This document shows, in pieces, positions 46,098-55,106 of a stretch of DNA of 64,000 bases (positions within the stretch are counted from its first letter, which is position 1; each line of letters opens with the position of its first letter). A program made the translations under genes and the position numbers. The notes under the pieces are model-generated. The model had not been told where the DNA came from. It did not search any database and was given only the letters and a program-made list of their open reading frames with translations. Source of the stretch: an uncultured Sulfitobacter sp. (GTDB lineage: Bacteria; Pseudomonadota; Alphaproteobacteria; Rhodobacterales; Rhodobacteraceae); NCBI GenBank assembly GCA_947492925.1, contig CANLOQ010000003.1, forward strand, positions 434,001-498,000, read 5' to 3'.

Positions 46098-46726
46098 CAG
46101 TCGTCCCCTTCCAGCGCCTTGGCCTCGATCATGGCCTGCTCGGCCACGCTCAGCGTCAGTGGCACGGCCACGGGGTTCTCCAGCCCCAGAACCAGCGCAC
46201 GGCCATAACCCCAGGCCTGCAGAAGCAGGCGCAGCACCAGAACGGCAAAGGCAATGGGCACCACCAGCTTGCTGGGCCAAATCGGGATTCCTACGTCAAT
46301 CGAACTGTCGCGGCTACACAGGGGCCGGGCGCAATCAAAGGACCGGTCGAAATGTTCCCACGCCCCCCATGTCAGCGCGACGATCAGCACGAGGATCAGC
46401 AGGACCGAGATCAACTCGAACAGCCACAATATCCGCCCCTTCAGGGCGCTGACCAGCATATCCATCCGAATATGTGTGCCGTCGCGCTGCACATAAGACA
46501 CGCCCATGATGGCGATAATCGGCATGGCGGCTTCAATGTAATCGACGTAACCCATCATGGGCGATGCAAAGAACTTGCGCCCGGTGACGGAATAAGCCGC
46601 CAGAAACATCAGTGAAAAGATCGCAAGGCCCGACAGAAGCGCGCAAAACCGTTCCAGCGGCAGCAACATGCGGTCCAATTTACTCAGTGTGCTGGAATCT
46701 TCCAGCACCGCACCTGACCCGGCCAT
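46097..46726 (-). CDS. TRAP transporter small permease subunit (DctQ type), second system
   Basis: A 209-residue membrane protein with four helices. Family features are YVDYIEAAMPIIAIMGVSYVQRDGTHIRMDML, read here in part, and a hydrophobic C-terminal half. About 110 bases containing a hairpin separate it from the upstream binding-protein gene. An inserted Cys-bearing loop (SFDCARPLCSRDSSIDVG) between helices is longer than in typical DctQ proteins. Confidence 0.85.
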   Translation of the reverse strand: MAGSGAVLEDSSTLSKLDRMLLPLERFCALLSGLAIFSLMFLAAYSVTGRKFFASPMMGYVDYIEAAMPIIAIMGVSYVQRDGTHIRMDMLVSALKGRILWLFELISVLLILVLIVALTWGAWEHFDRSFDCARPLCSRDSSIDVGIPIWPSKLVVPIAFAVLVLRLLLQAWGYGRALVLGLENPVAVPLTLSVAEQAMIEAKALEGDD

Positions 46727-46805
46727 CAGCGTGTCCCCCCGACATTTCCGAAATAAATAAACTGCGCCGCAACACGCACCCTAACGGCACCGCAAAGCGC
46801 CGTAG

Positions 46806-46826
46806 GGTGCGCATCTGCGGCGCACC
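46806..46826 (-). terminator. Hairpin between TRAP binding-protein and permease genes
   Basis: GGTGCGC (46806-46812) and GCGCACC (46820-46826) form a perfect seven-base stem with a seven-base loop in the gap after the dctP-type stop. Without a T-run it is likely an mRNA 3' stem that limits read-through to the permease genes. Confidence 0.45.
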
Positions 46827-46839
46827 TTGGGTTGGCGGC

Positions 46840-47859
46840 TTAGCTGCCGCCGGCTTTGGCTTCTTCCAGCGTGGTCACTACCAGATCATACAACTCCTGA
46901 CCCGGCAGGCCCTGTGCTTCCATGTCGGCAATCCACTTGTCACGGATGGGTGTCGCTGCCTTGGCGCGGAATTCCTCGATCACCTCGGGCGCAATCTCTA
47001 CCTTTTTGACGCCCTTTTCCTCCAGCACACTGTCCCAGCGCTCCAGCAGTTTGGCGTAGTTGGCCAGATAGTGCTCAAGCGCCTCGTCAACGGAACTGTC
47101 CAGCGCTTCACGCTCTGCGTCCGACAGGCTCTCGTAGGCGTCGATGTTCACGACCACGGGGCAGTTCACGGTGCCGGGGTTCAGGTTTGCCGTCCACCAG
47201 TCCGCCTGATTGATTGTGCCAAAGGACAGATGCGCGTGTTGGGCAAAGGCCACCGTATCTACAACACCCGATTCCATCGCCTGATAGGCTTCGGTCGCTG
47301 TCACGGACGTCGGCACGCCGCCAACAGCCTCGAATGCCTGTCCCAGACCGCCCGTGGCGCGCACCCGCATGCCTTCAAAGTCTTCCAGCGTCATCCGCGG
47401 CTCGCCCGTGCCGACGATGTTGTACTGTGGCATCGGGGACGTCATCAGCAGCTTGGCATTCCACTGCGCCATCTCTTCAGTGGCAGCAGGATGCGCGTAA
47501 ACGGCTTTTGAGACAGCGACTTCCTGCTCAAGGTTCTCAACTCCGAGGAAAGGCAGTTCAAGAACGGTCACAACACGGTTTTTATCGCGGTGATAGCCAG
47601 CACAGAATTGCGCCATCTCGAATGCGCCAATTGAAATACCGTCAAGGTTCTCGCGGTTCTTGGACAGACCGCCGTAGCTGACGTTCATGGTGAATTCGCC
47701 GCCGGTCTTCTCAGAAACCAGCTCCGCAATCTTCTCAACGTGTTCGGTAAACGCCCGGCGCTTGCCCCAGACAGAGACATTCCACTCGGTCGCTGCCGCT
47801 TCGCTGACGAACGCGAAAGATATGGCGCAGACCGCTGCGCCGCTCAGATACTTGGTCAT
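46840..47859 (-). CDS. TRAP transporter substrate-binding protein (DctP type), second system
   Basis: A 339-residue periplasmic protein with a signal peptide (YLSGAAVCAISFAFVSEAAA) and the DctP fold, including FEGMRVRATGGLGQAFEAVGG and ATEAYQAMESGVVDTVAFA, blocks that line the ligand site; the Arg in RVRATGG should bind a carboxylate. ATG 47859 with GGGAG upstream is preferred over a longer frame reaching 47937. It heads the dctPQM operon. No catabolic enzyme directly neighbours it apart from a cupin, so the ligand is open. Confidence 0.88.
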   Translation of the reverse strand: MTKYLSGAAVCAISFAFVSEAAATEWNVSVWGKRRAFTEHVEKIAELVSEKTGGEFTMNVSYGGLSKNRENLDGISIGAFEMAQFCAGYHRDKNRVVTVLELPFLGVENLEQEVAVSKAVYAHPAATEEMAQWNAKLLMTSPMPQYNIVGTGEPRMTLEDFEGMRVRATGGLGQAFEAVGGVPTSVTATEAYQAMESGVVDTVAFAQHAHLSFGTINQADWWTANLNPGTVNCPVVVNIDAYESLSDAEREALDSSVDEALEHYLANYAKLLERWDSVLEEKGVKKVEIAPEVIEEFRAKAATPIRDKWIADMEAQGLPGQELYDLVVTTLEEAKAGGS

Positions 47860-47946
47860 TGATGTTTCTCCCTTTGTTGCGCGGCCCTTGAGGCCCCGCT
47901 TGCACCGCAGGCTAGCTTGAAGGCTGCACGGTGCCAAGCCCGATGC

Positions 47947-48234
47947 TCATTTCAGCTCAACTTCGACAAAGGCCATCGGCTCTGACCCCCCATTGACCAC
48001 ATTATGCTGAATGCCCTTGTCGCGGGCGTAACATTCGCCGGGCGCAAACGTCACGGTACGCGACGTCCCTCCGGGTTCTTCCAGCAACATGGTGCAACTG
48101 GTCAGGGTCGTGATCACATAATCCATGCCGTGCTCATGCCAGCCGGTCTCTGCCCCCGGCTCAAAGTCAAACCGTGTAACGCGCACGCGGTCCGTGTCGA
48201 TCATCTGGGTGGGCTGGGCCTGTGGTCGCTGCAT
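47947..48234 (-). CDS. Small cupin-domain protein
   Basis: A 95-residue single-domain cupin. Motif 1 is ETGWHEHGMDYVITTLTSC (H-x-H) and motif 2 lies in YARDKGIQHNVVNGG. The fold binds a metal; small proteins like this may be isomerases, ligand binders or anti-sigma-like. ATG 48234 is chosen because AGGAG stands seven bases before it; ATG 48240 is too near the AGGAG. It lies 87 bases upstream of the TRAP binding-protein gene, in the same direction, and may be its first operon member. Confidence 0.7.
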   Translation of the reverse strand: MQRPQAQPTQMIDTDRVRVTRFDFEPGAETGWHEHGMDYVITTLTSCTMLLEEPGGTSRTVTFAPGECYARDKGIQHNVVNGGSEPMAFVEVELK

Positions 48235-48398
48235 GGTCATGCTCCTGCTGTTCGGAAATGCTTTTGATGTGGCGAATTTTACAGTCACGCTGCAGAGATT
48301 GTAAATTTTTTTCAACGCGGTCGCGCGCGTCGCGCTTGAATGTTCCCTTCCCGAACAAGACCGCTATGATCCGGCGAAAGTAAGGGGAGGAACCAATC

Positions 48399-50348
48399 AT
48401 GTCCGACGCAAAGACCTATCCGCCATCCGACGAAATGGCCGCAAACGCGCATGTCAACGCCGCGCGGTATGACGAAATGTACAAAGCATCCATCAGCGAT
48501 CCTGAGGGCTTTTGGCGCGAACAGGGCAAGCGCATTGATTGGATTACCCCTTTCACACAGGTGAAGGACGTCGATTACACCCTCGGCAATGTGCATATCA
48601 ACTGGTACGCAGACGGCGCATTGAACGTAAGCGCCAATTGTATCGACCGCCATCTTGAGACGCGCGGCACGCAAACCGCGATCATCTGGGAACCTGACAA
48701 CCCGGATGAGGATGCGCTGCACATCTCTTACAAAGATCTGCATGCGAACACCTGCAAGATGGCCAACATCCTACGCGACATGGGCGTGGGCAAGGGCGAC
48801 CGGGTCATCATCTACATGCCCATGATCCCAGAAGCCGCCTACGCGATGCTGGCCTGTGCACGGATCGGTGCCATTCATTCCATCGTCTTTGCCGGTTTCT
48901 CCCCCGACGCGCTGGCGGCGCGGGTGAACGGGTCCGAAGCCAAGGTGGTGATCACAGCGGACCAAGCCCCCCGTGGCGGCAAGGCGACGCCCTTGAAGAC
49001 AAATGCGGACAAGGCGCTTGCCGCGTGCGCCGACAGCGTCAAATGCCTTGTCGTGCGACGCACGGGCGCTGACGTGCCTTGGAACGACGCGCGTGACCAT
49101 GACTACAACGCGCTTGCGGCCGACGCGTCAGACACCTGCGCACCCGAAACTATGAACGCCGAAGACCCGCTCTTTATCCTCTACACCTCAGGATCCACCG
49201 GCCAACCCAAGGGCGTGGTACACACTACGGGTGGCTATCTTGTCTACGCCGCGATGACGCATGAAGTCACCTTTGATTATCATGACGGCGACATCTACTG
49301 GTGTACCGCCGATGTGGGCTGGGTCACCGGGCACAGCTATATCGTCTATGGCCCATTGGCCAACGGGGCCACGACCCTGATGTTCGAAGGGGTGCCAACT
49401 TTCCCTGACGCCAGCCGCTTCTGGCAGGTCTGCGAAAAGCACAAGGTCAATCAATTCTACACTGCACCAACCGCCATTCGCGCGTTGATGGGTCAGGGTG
49501 ATGACTTCGTGACCAAATGCGACCTCAGCAGCGTCAAGGTCCTTGGCACGGTGGGCGAGCCGATCAACCCGGAAGCATGGAACTGGTACGATAAGGTTGT
49601 CGGCGGCGGGCGCTGCCCCATCGTCGATACCTGGTGGCAGACGGAAACCGGCGGGCACCTGATGACCCCCCTGCCCGGTGCCCATGCGATGAAACCGGGT
49701 GCGGCAATGAAACCTTTCTTTGGAATCGAACCCGTCATTCTTGAGCCGACAACAGCAGAAGTCATTCAGGAAAACCCGGCCGAAGGGGTCCTGTGCATCG
49801 CAGACAGCTGGCCCGGCCAGATGCGCACCGTCTGGGGTGACCACGAACGGTTCGAGAAAACCTATTTCGCGGATTATCCCGGTTATTACTTCACCGGCGA
49901 CGGGGCCAAACGGGACGCAGACGGTGATTACTGGATTACCGGCCGCGTGGACGATGTGATCAACGTCTCGGGCCACCGCATGGGGACTGCAGAAGTCGAA
50001 AGCGCGCTGGTTGCCCACGCCAAGGTGGCCGAGGCCGCGGTTGTCGGATACCCCCACGACATCAAGGGACAGGGCATCTATTGCTACGTGACGTTGATGG
50101 GTGGACAGGAACCGACCGAAGAACTGCGCACGGAATTGCGCAACTGGGTCCGTACCGAAATCGGACCGATCGCGTCTCCTGACCTGATCCAATGGGCGCC
50201 CGGCCTGCCAAAAACGCGTTCGGGCAAGATCATGCGCCGCATCCTTCGCAAAATCGCGGAAGATGACTTTGGCGCGCTGGGCGATACCTCGACCCTTGCA
50301 GACCCATCGGTGGTTGATGATCTGATCGAAAACCGGATGAACCGCTAA
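48399..50348 (+). CDS. acs: Acetyl-coenzyme A synthetase
   Basis: A 649-residue AMP-forming acyl-CoA ligase activating acetate in the cytoplasm. ATP-binding motif [16 protein letters not shown], the acetate-pocket tryptophan in [10 protein letters not shown], the hinge region [25 protein letters not shown] and the catalytic Lys in [17 protein letters not shown] (the usual acetylation site) are all present. Length is standard. GGGGAGGAACC precedes ATG 48399. It stands alone, followed by a strong terminator. Confidence 0.95.
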   Translation: MSDAKTYPPSDEMAANAHVNAARYDEMYKASISDPEGFWREQGKRIDWITPFTQVKDVDYTLGNVHINWYADGALNVSANCIDRHLETRGTQTAIIWEPDNPDEDALHISYKDLHANTCKMANILRDMGVGKGDRVIIYMPMIPEAAYAMLACARIGAIHSIVFAGFSPDALAARVNGSEAKVVITADQAPRGGKATPLKTNADKALAACADSVKCLVVRRTGADVPWNDARDHDYNALAADASDTCAPETMNAEDPLFILYTSGSTGQPKGVVHTTGGYLVYAAMTHEVTFDYHDGDIYWCTADVGWVTGHSYIVYGPLANGATTLMFEGVPTFPDASRFWQVCEKHKVNQFYTAPTAIRALMGQGDDFVTKCDLSSVKVLGTVGEPINPEAWNWYDKVVGGGRCPIVDTWWQTETGGHLMTPLPGAHAMKPGAAMKPFFGIEPVILEPTTAEVIQENPAEGVLCIADSWPGQMRTVWGDHERFEKTYFADYPGYYFTGDGAKRDADGDYWITGRVDDVINVSGHRMGTAEVESALVAHAKVAEAAVVGYPHDIKGQGIYCYVTLMGGQEPTEELRTELRNWVRTEIGPIASPDLIQWAPGLPKTRSGKIMRRILRKIAEDDFGALGDTSTLADPSVVDDLIENRMNR

Positions 50349-50373
50349 TCGCTTATCACTGGCAACAAAGACC

Positions 50374-50401
50374 GGGGCGCCTGAACTGGCGCCCCTTTTT
50401 T
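50374..50401 (+). terminator. Rho-independent terminator after acs
   Basis: GGGGCGCC (50374-50381), loop TGAACT, GGCGCCCC (50388-50395), followed by six T at 50396-50401. An eight-base perfect GC stem with a T-run is the clearest intrinsic terminator in the window. Confidence 0.92.
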
Positions 50402-50567
50402 ATTGGCGTCGGCATCCGTTCTCAAAAGCTAAACCGGGCATCCAGAGGCATGTCACCCGATCTGCCCCGTTGCAGGCGCGTCACGTTGGCCCAATAGTGC
50501 GAAAAGGCTGCTGTGCCGTCGCGGCGCGATATGGACAAATCATCCCGCACGTGGCACCTCGACCGCA

Positions 50568-51074
50568 ATGGATACAGGCCTGACATCTTTTGCTCCCACT
50601 GACGGAAAAGCACTGCGCGCGGCCTTTGGGCGGTTCGGCACTGGTGTGACGGTGATCACTACGCAGACCTCAAACGGACCGCTGGGCATGACGGCAAATT
50701 CATTTTCCTCAGTCTCCCTTGATCCGCCACTGGTCCTGTGGTCGGCCGCCTTGAGGTCCAAACGACACGACGCTTTTGCGCAGGCTGAAAGTTACTGCAT
50801 TCATGTCCTTGGCGCAGACCAGCAAGCGCTCGCGCTGCATTTTGCCGGACAGGGCCATGACTTTACCGGTTTTGACTGGATGCCGGGGCCGGATAGCGCG
50901 CCGGAATTCCGGGGCTGTCTGGCCGCGTTCCATTGCAAAACCTACGCCGTGCATCCGGCTGGCGATCATTCCATGATCCTTGGCGAAATCCGCCACGCCG
51001 CACAGCGACCGGGAAGCGGCGCAGGATTGTTGTTTGATCAGGGACGGTTTGGCACCTTTACCCCCAAACCCTAA
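50568..51074 (+). CDS. Flavin reductase-like FMN-binding protein
   Basis: A 168-residue protein of the HpaC/ActVB family: FGRFGTGVTVITT at the start, GMTANSFSSVSLDPPLVLW and the H-D-F-T-G block. It should reduce or bind FMN for a partner monooxygenase, which is not visible here. Upstream 150 bases carry no other gene. It is convergent with tamB. Confidence 0.85.
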   Translation: MDTGLTSFAPTDGKALRAAFGRFGTGVTVITTQTSNGPLGMTANSFSSVSLDPPLVLWSAALRSKRHDAFAQAESYCIHVLGADQQALALHFAGQGHDFTGFDWMPGPDSAPEFRGCLAAFHCKTYAVHPAGDHSMILGEIRHAAQRPGSGAGLLFDQGRFGTFTPKP

Positions 51075-51095
51075 GGCATCAAACAGTGGCACTTT

Positions 51096-51128
51096 CCGGG
51101 GCTCACAGGATGCGCCCCAAGGCCCCGG
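51096..51128. terminator. Inverted repeat between the flavin reductase gene and tamB
   Basis: CCGGGGC (51096-51102) pairs with GCCCCGG (51122-51128) across a 19-base loop that itself holds GCGCCCC. It lies in the 60-base gap between two convergent genes and may act in both directions. No T-run is present. Confidence 0.4.
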
Positions 51129-51134
51129 CAGACC

Positions 51135-54100
51135 TCAATAATCTTTCTCAAAGAAAATGCCGATACCGGAATTGCCGTCAGACCCAAGTGTCGCCTTCCC
51201 CTTCAGATTATCAGTAATATCAAGGTTGAGCGAAACTTCACCGCTGCCGTCAGAAGCGGCGGTGACATCCGTATAGACATTTTCCGAAATGTACTTGCCC
51301 GCGCGCACGGCAGTCGCGCCATCGTCCGTGGTAGTGACATCCAGATCATCCAGGCCAAACCCCTCGCGCAGATTGCCGATCACACCCGTTCCGCCACGCC
51401 CTGCAAGGGTGGCAACAGCGTTGGCCAGTTGCAGCGCCTGAATAGGCGAGATTTCGGAAAGGTTGCGCCCGAACAGAAGTTGGGCCAGCACCTCGTCCTG
51501 AGGCGCATCCGGTGTTGCCTCAAACGTCACCTCTGGCGCATCCGCAGGCCCCTGTACCACCACGCGGACCTCGCCTGTGTTGGTGGACGTGGCAGACACG
51601 AAACGGATGTAGGGCACAAGATTTCCCTGAAACTGGATTGATCCTTCGACCAGATCAAAGCGTTTGCCCAGAATGTCCAGCCGTCCCCGCAGGAGGTCAA
51701 ACCGCCCCGCCGAGATGATCCGCCGCGTTGTTCCCGTCAGTCGCAGGTTCCCGCCCAGTTCAGCATCCAGACCGCGCCCCCGCACAAAAATACGGCTGGG
51801 AGCAGAGATGGCTACGTTCAGCCCGTAGGCGACCCCGCCTCCGGCTGCAGGATCGTCGCCGGCGCTTGCACTCTCGATTCCGGCCTTACGGCGGGTAGAG
51901 ATCACCGGACGGGTGGCACCGATGTGGGTGATGGGCGGAATGTCCCCGATACTGGTCAGCCCGGTTGACGGAACGCTGACGTCGGTTTCACCCACATTGA
52001 TCTGCCCATCAATGCGCGCACCACCGGCCAAAGGTCCGGCAAGGCGCAGCGCGCCGTCTATCGAGGTGCGGTAAAGCTTTGGATCAATCAGCACCACGTT
52101 ATCCAGCCCGATCTGCAAATCGGCAGGCAGTGATCCCGTCAACCCGACCGACCCGCCAACGCGAAGCGTCCCGCCGTTGACAGACTGGCCAGTCATTTCA
52201 ACCTGCGCGCGGCTGCGGGCCAATCGAATGTCGGCGCTGATGTCCTGAACCGCAAGGCGCAGGTTAGGCGCGCTCAATGCGGCATTCGATGTCTGAATTG
52301 TGCCACTGAGAGAGGACAGCGCCGGCGGGCCATTGACCGTCAGGTCAAAGCGCGCAAGCCCTTGCAAATCACGGGGTGCCAGAAATGGCCGGCTGAGACC
52401 CAATGGGGCAACACCGTTGATATCCAGGTTCAGCGTGCCGTTCCCGCGCACTTGTCCGGACAATTGCGCCTGCGTACCCGACGGGCCGTCCACATCGGTG
52501 CGCACCTGCCATCCCGTGCCCTGCCTACGGGCATTGCCGTCAAGCGCAAGAGGCCCGTTCACCTTGTCGACCAAAGCACCGATATTGGGCATGTCAGCGG
52601 AAAAATTCACATTGGCAGACGGCCCGGTAACCAGCCCCTGCACTGCAGCACGCGCGCTGTAAGGACCGCTTGCCTTAACATCTACAACGATACCACCGGG
52701 CGTTTGCCGCACCTCTCCATTGGCCGAAAGGGGGCCCGAAATGCCGGGGGCCAACGGCCGGACATTTGGCACGGATGCATCGAAATTCAGCCGCATATCA
52801 GGTCCGGTGGCCAGCCCCTGCACGGCCGCGCGTGCGCCATACGGCCCCTCCGCGATCGTATCCACCACAAAGCCCGCTTCGGTCTGCTCAAGATTGCCGC
52901 GCGCGCGCAGGGGCCCGTTCAACTGCGGCACCACTGGACGAAGCTGGGGAATAGAAACATCGAAATCAACGTTGACTTGCGGTGCTACCAACCCGCGCAC
53001 ATCGACTTGCGCATCGTAAGGACCTGTTGCCGTGGTCTCGATCCGCCAGCCGTCAGCTGTGTTGCGCAGGGTGCCTTGGGCGGTAACCGGCCCCTCAAGC
53101 TGCGGCGCAAAGCGCTCCACCTTGGGCACATTTGCGGTGAAACGCAGGTTGGCGTCTGGCCCGGTTGCACGGCCCTTTGCGGTCAACGCGGCCTCGTATG
53201 GGCCGGTGGTGCTGGCGTCAATTGTCCAGCCATCTGCATCCTGTGCAGCGGTCGCGCTGACGCGTACCGGTCCTTCGTACTGTGGCAGAACAAGCGCGAT
53301 GTCGCGCAAAAGAAAATCCGCCTGCGCAGTGCTGTCATCGGTGCGCAGACTTGCCGCACCCGTCAGGCTGAGTGCCGCGTTTTCAAGGACCAGATCGCGC
53401 AGGAATGTGCCGTTCTCGTTGCGCCGCGCACCAAAAGAAAGCTCGGTGCGCCCGGCAAGCAGCGCATCGGCCTGCTGGATGCCCAGCGCGATGTCGTCCG
53501 CGCTGCCCGTGGCGGTCACGTCAAATTGTCCTCCCAGCGGGGTCACGCTGCCATCAAGGGCCAGTTCGGTCTGTCCATCCAATTCCCGTCCTGCCAATGC
53601 GGAAAAACGGCTCAGATCGGATGTGGTCAATGTGGCGGAAAGCTGTGTTTTCAAGCCGGTGTCGATCCCGTTGATCTCTGCGTTGCCCGTCAAGGCATAA
53701 TCCGCGCCGTTCAGGGATAGGCCGGAGATTTGCAAAGGCTGGTCTTCGGTGTAAATCACCCGCGCCTGACCGTTGATCCGGTCCCCGACCGCCTCTGCCA
53801 GCGCGCGGTCACTCAGCGCCAACCCTTGGGTGTCAAAGCGCACCTCGCCATCAAAAGCACCAAGCCGCCCGGCGGCTGATTGCAGTGTACCGTCCAATGC
53901 AAGCGCTGCGCGGGCGATGTTGCCTGCGGACAGTGCCAGCGTGTCAACGTCAAAGCGGGCTGTGACCGCGTCACCGGCGCTTTGATCGTAATCAATGCTC
54001 AGATCGACCGCCTCGACTGTCGTGCCCTCGCCTCCGACAGGCAACAAGATGGCGGTGCCATCGGGGTTGGCCACACGTCCGGTGATGTCGATCAGTGTCG

Positions 54101-55106
54101 GCCATTGCTCGGCATTTAGGGTTACGCGCCCGGCCAGACTGGCCGCCTGCGCCTCAAGCGCAAAAGTACTCACATCAACCGCGCCGCTGCTTTCCAATAA
54201 AGCGTCAATTTCAAGGCTGACGTTCTGGCCAAAAAATGCGCGGTAACGCGGGGCAAGAATGGCAGTGATGTCACCGCCGATGTCGGCCTGAATGCGCCGG
54301 TCAGGCGTGGTGCCGGCACGGCGGGGCGTCTGCGCACCCAGCGTGATCTGTCCCGCAAGCCGTTCTTGGCCATCGGTCGCTACATTTACGTCTGCCGCAA
54401 AATCATCCAGCGGCCCGGTGCCCGAAACCTCAAGGTCTACAGAAGGTTGTCCGGGGATGTTCAACAAGCGCGCGGCCAGACCGCCCTCGCCTTCGCTCAA
54501 CTTCAGCAGCAGTTCCAGCACACTGTCGCTGCGCTCAAAATTGGCATCGATCACGAAACTGCCACGGTTGGCGTCGGTGCGCGTCGCCTCAAGGCTGATG
54601 TCGCCCAGTTCATCGTTCAACTGTGCCGAGGCAGTGACCTGCAACTGCGCCTCCTGCCCCAGAATGGGCGCACCCAGATTGATCGTGTCGATGCCAAAAG
54701 CCTCAATTCGGATCGACACCGGCAGATCGGGCAGGCTGAATGGCTGTGCTTCCGCGTCAGGAAGGGTTTTCTCGGCCACCGGCAAACGCGGCAGGTCAAG
54801 TCGGGCCGCGGTCAGGTTTTCGACCTCCAGCCTGCCCCGCAAAAGGGCCGACCGGTTCCAATCCAAAACAACGTCTTCAAGCGTCAGCCAGACCCCTTCG
54901 TCATCTGCAATGGTCATCCGCTCAAAGGACGCCGCAGAACTCAGCGCGCCGCGAAAGCCATCAATCCGCACTGTCCGGCCACTGCCGCTAAGGGCATCCT
55001 GAATAGTGCGCGTCAGAAATCCCTTGTCGTCTTCTTGCGCTGTGGCCGCATTCAGCCCCAGAAGAACAACCGACAAAGCGAGCAGGAGGCGTGCCAGATA
55101 CCGCAT
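51135..55106 (-). CDS. tamB: Translocation and assembly module protein TamB
   Basis: A 1323-residue AsmA/TamB-like protein bridging the inner and outer membranes; with TamA it assists insertion of outer-membrane proteins and is thought to carry lipids along a hydrophobic groove. A signal-anchor (RYLARLLLALSVVLLGLNAATA) is followed by long beta-rich repeats and the conserved C-terminal DUF490 region (GRGLDAELGGNLRLTGTT, FDLVEGSIQFQGNL, LAQLLFGRNLSEISPIQALQLA). It ends in a short aromatic tail (GIFFEKDY). Four almost equal 60-residue repeats occur in the middle. Its ATG overlaps the tamA stop by one base. Confidence 0.9.
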   Translation of the reverse strand: MRYLARLLLALSVVLLGLNAATAQEDDKGFLTRTIQDALSGSGRTVRIDGFRGALSSAASFERMTIADDEGVWLTLEDVVLDWNRSALLRGRLEVENLTAARLDLPRLPVAEKTLPDAEAQPFSLPDLPVSIRIEAFGIDTINLGAPILGQEAQLQVTASAQLNDELGDISLEATRTDANRGSFVIDANFERSDSVLELLLKLSEGEGGLAARLLNIPGQPSVDLEVSGTGPLDDFAADVNVATDGQERLAGQITLGAQTPRRAGTTPDRRIQADIGGDITAILAPRYRAFFGQNVSLEIDALLESSGAVDVSTFALEAQAASLAGRVTLNAEQWPTLIDITGRVANPDGTAILLPVGGEGTTVEAVDLSIDYDQSAGDAVTARFDVDTLALSAGNIARAALALDGTLQSAAGRLGAFDGEVRFDTQGLALSDRALAEAVGDRINGQARVIYTEDQPLQISGLSLNGADYALTGNAEINGIDTGLKTQLSATLTTSDLSRFSALAGRELDGQTELALDGSVTPLGGQFDVTATGSADDIALGIQQADALLAGRTELSFGARRNENGTFLRDLVLENAALSLTGAASLRTDDSTAQADFLLRDIALVLPQYEGPVRVSATAAQDADGWTIDASTTGPYEAALTAKGRATGPDANLRFTANVPKVERFAPQLEGPVTAQGTLRNTADGWRIETTATGPYDAQVDVRGLVAPQVNVDFDVSIPQLRPVVPQLNGPLRARGNLEQTEAGFVVDTIAEGPYGARAAVQGLATGPDMRLNFDASVPNVRPLAPGISGPLSANGEVRQTPGGIVVDVKASGPYSARAAVQGLVTGPSANVNFSADMPNIGALVDKVNGPLALDGNARRQGTGWQVRTDVDGPSGTQAQLSGQVRGNGTLNLDINGVAPLGLSRPFLAPRDLQGLARFDLTVNGPPALSSLSGTIQTSNAALSAPNLRLAVQDISADIRLARSRAQVEMTGQSVNGGTLRVGGSVGLTGSLPADLQIGLDNVVLIDPKLYRTSIDGALRLAGPLAGGARIDGQINVGETDVSVPSTGLTSIGDIPPITHIGATRPVISTRRKAGIESASAGDDPAAGGGVAYGLNVAISAPSRIFVRGRGLDAELGGNLRLTGTTRRIISAGRFDLLRGRLDILGKRFDLVEGSIQFQGNLVPYIRFVSATSTNTGEVRVVVQGPADAPEVTFEATPDAPQDEVLAQLLFGRNLSEISPIQALQLANAVATLAGRGGTGVIGNLREGFGLDDLDVTTTDDGATAVRAGKYISENVYTDVTAASDGSGEVSLNLDITDNLKGKATLGSDGNSGIGIFFEKDY
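52491..53207 (-). repeat. Tandem 60-residue repeats in TamB
   Basis: Four consecutive units, starting at 53207, 53027, 52850 and 52670 on the minus strand, are 60, 59, 60 and 60 codons long. Each begins (T/E/S)GPY-x-A and contains GP-x2-N/R-x-x-F and a later GP-x-x-A-x-G. A weaker fifth unit begins at 52490 (DGPSGTQ). The length and clear register suggest recent duplication inside the gene, probably adding rungs to the beta-groove. Confidence 0.8.

Noticed and set aside
50422-50613. 63-codon minus-strand frame between acs and the flavin reductase gene
   Set aside because: No ribosome-binding site or recognisable sequence, and it overlaps the start of the flavin reductase gene.
52362-53720. 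452-codon open frame on the plus strand inside tamB
   Set aside because: It is antisense to tamB, whose protein is coherent and repeat-structured; GC-rich third positions keep the opposite strand open.
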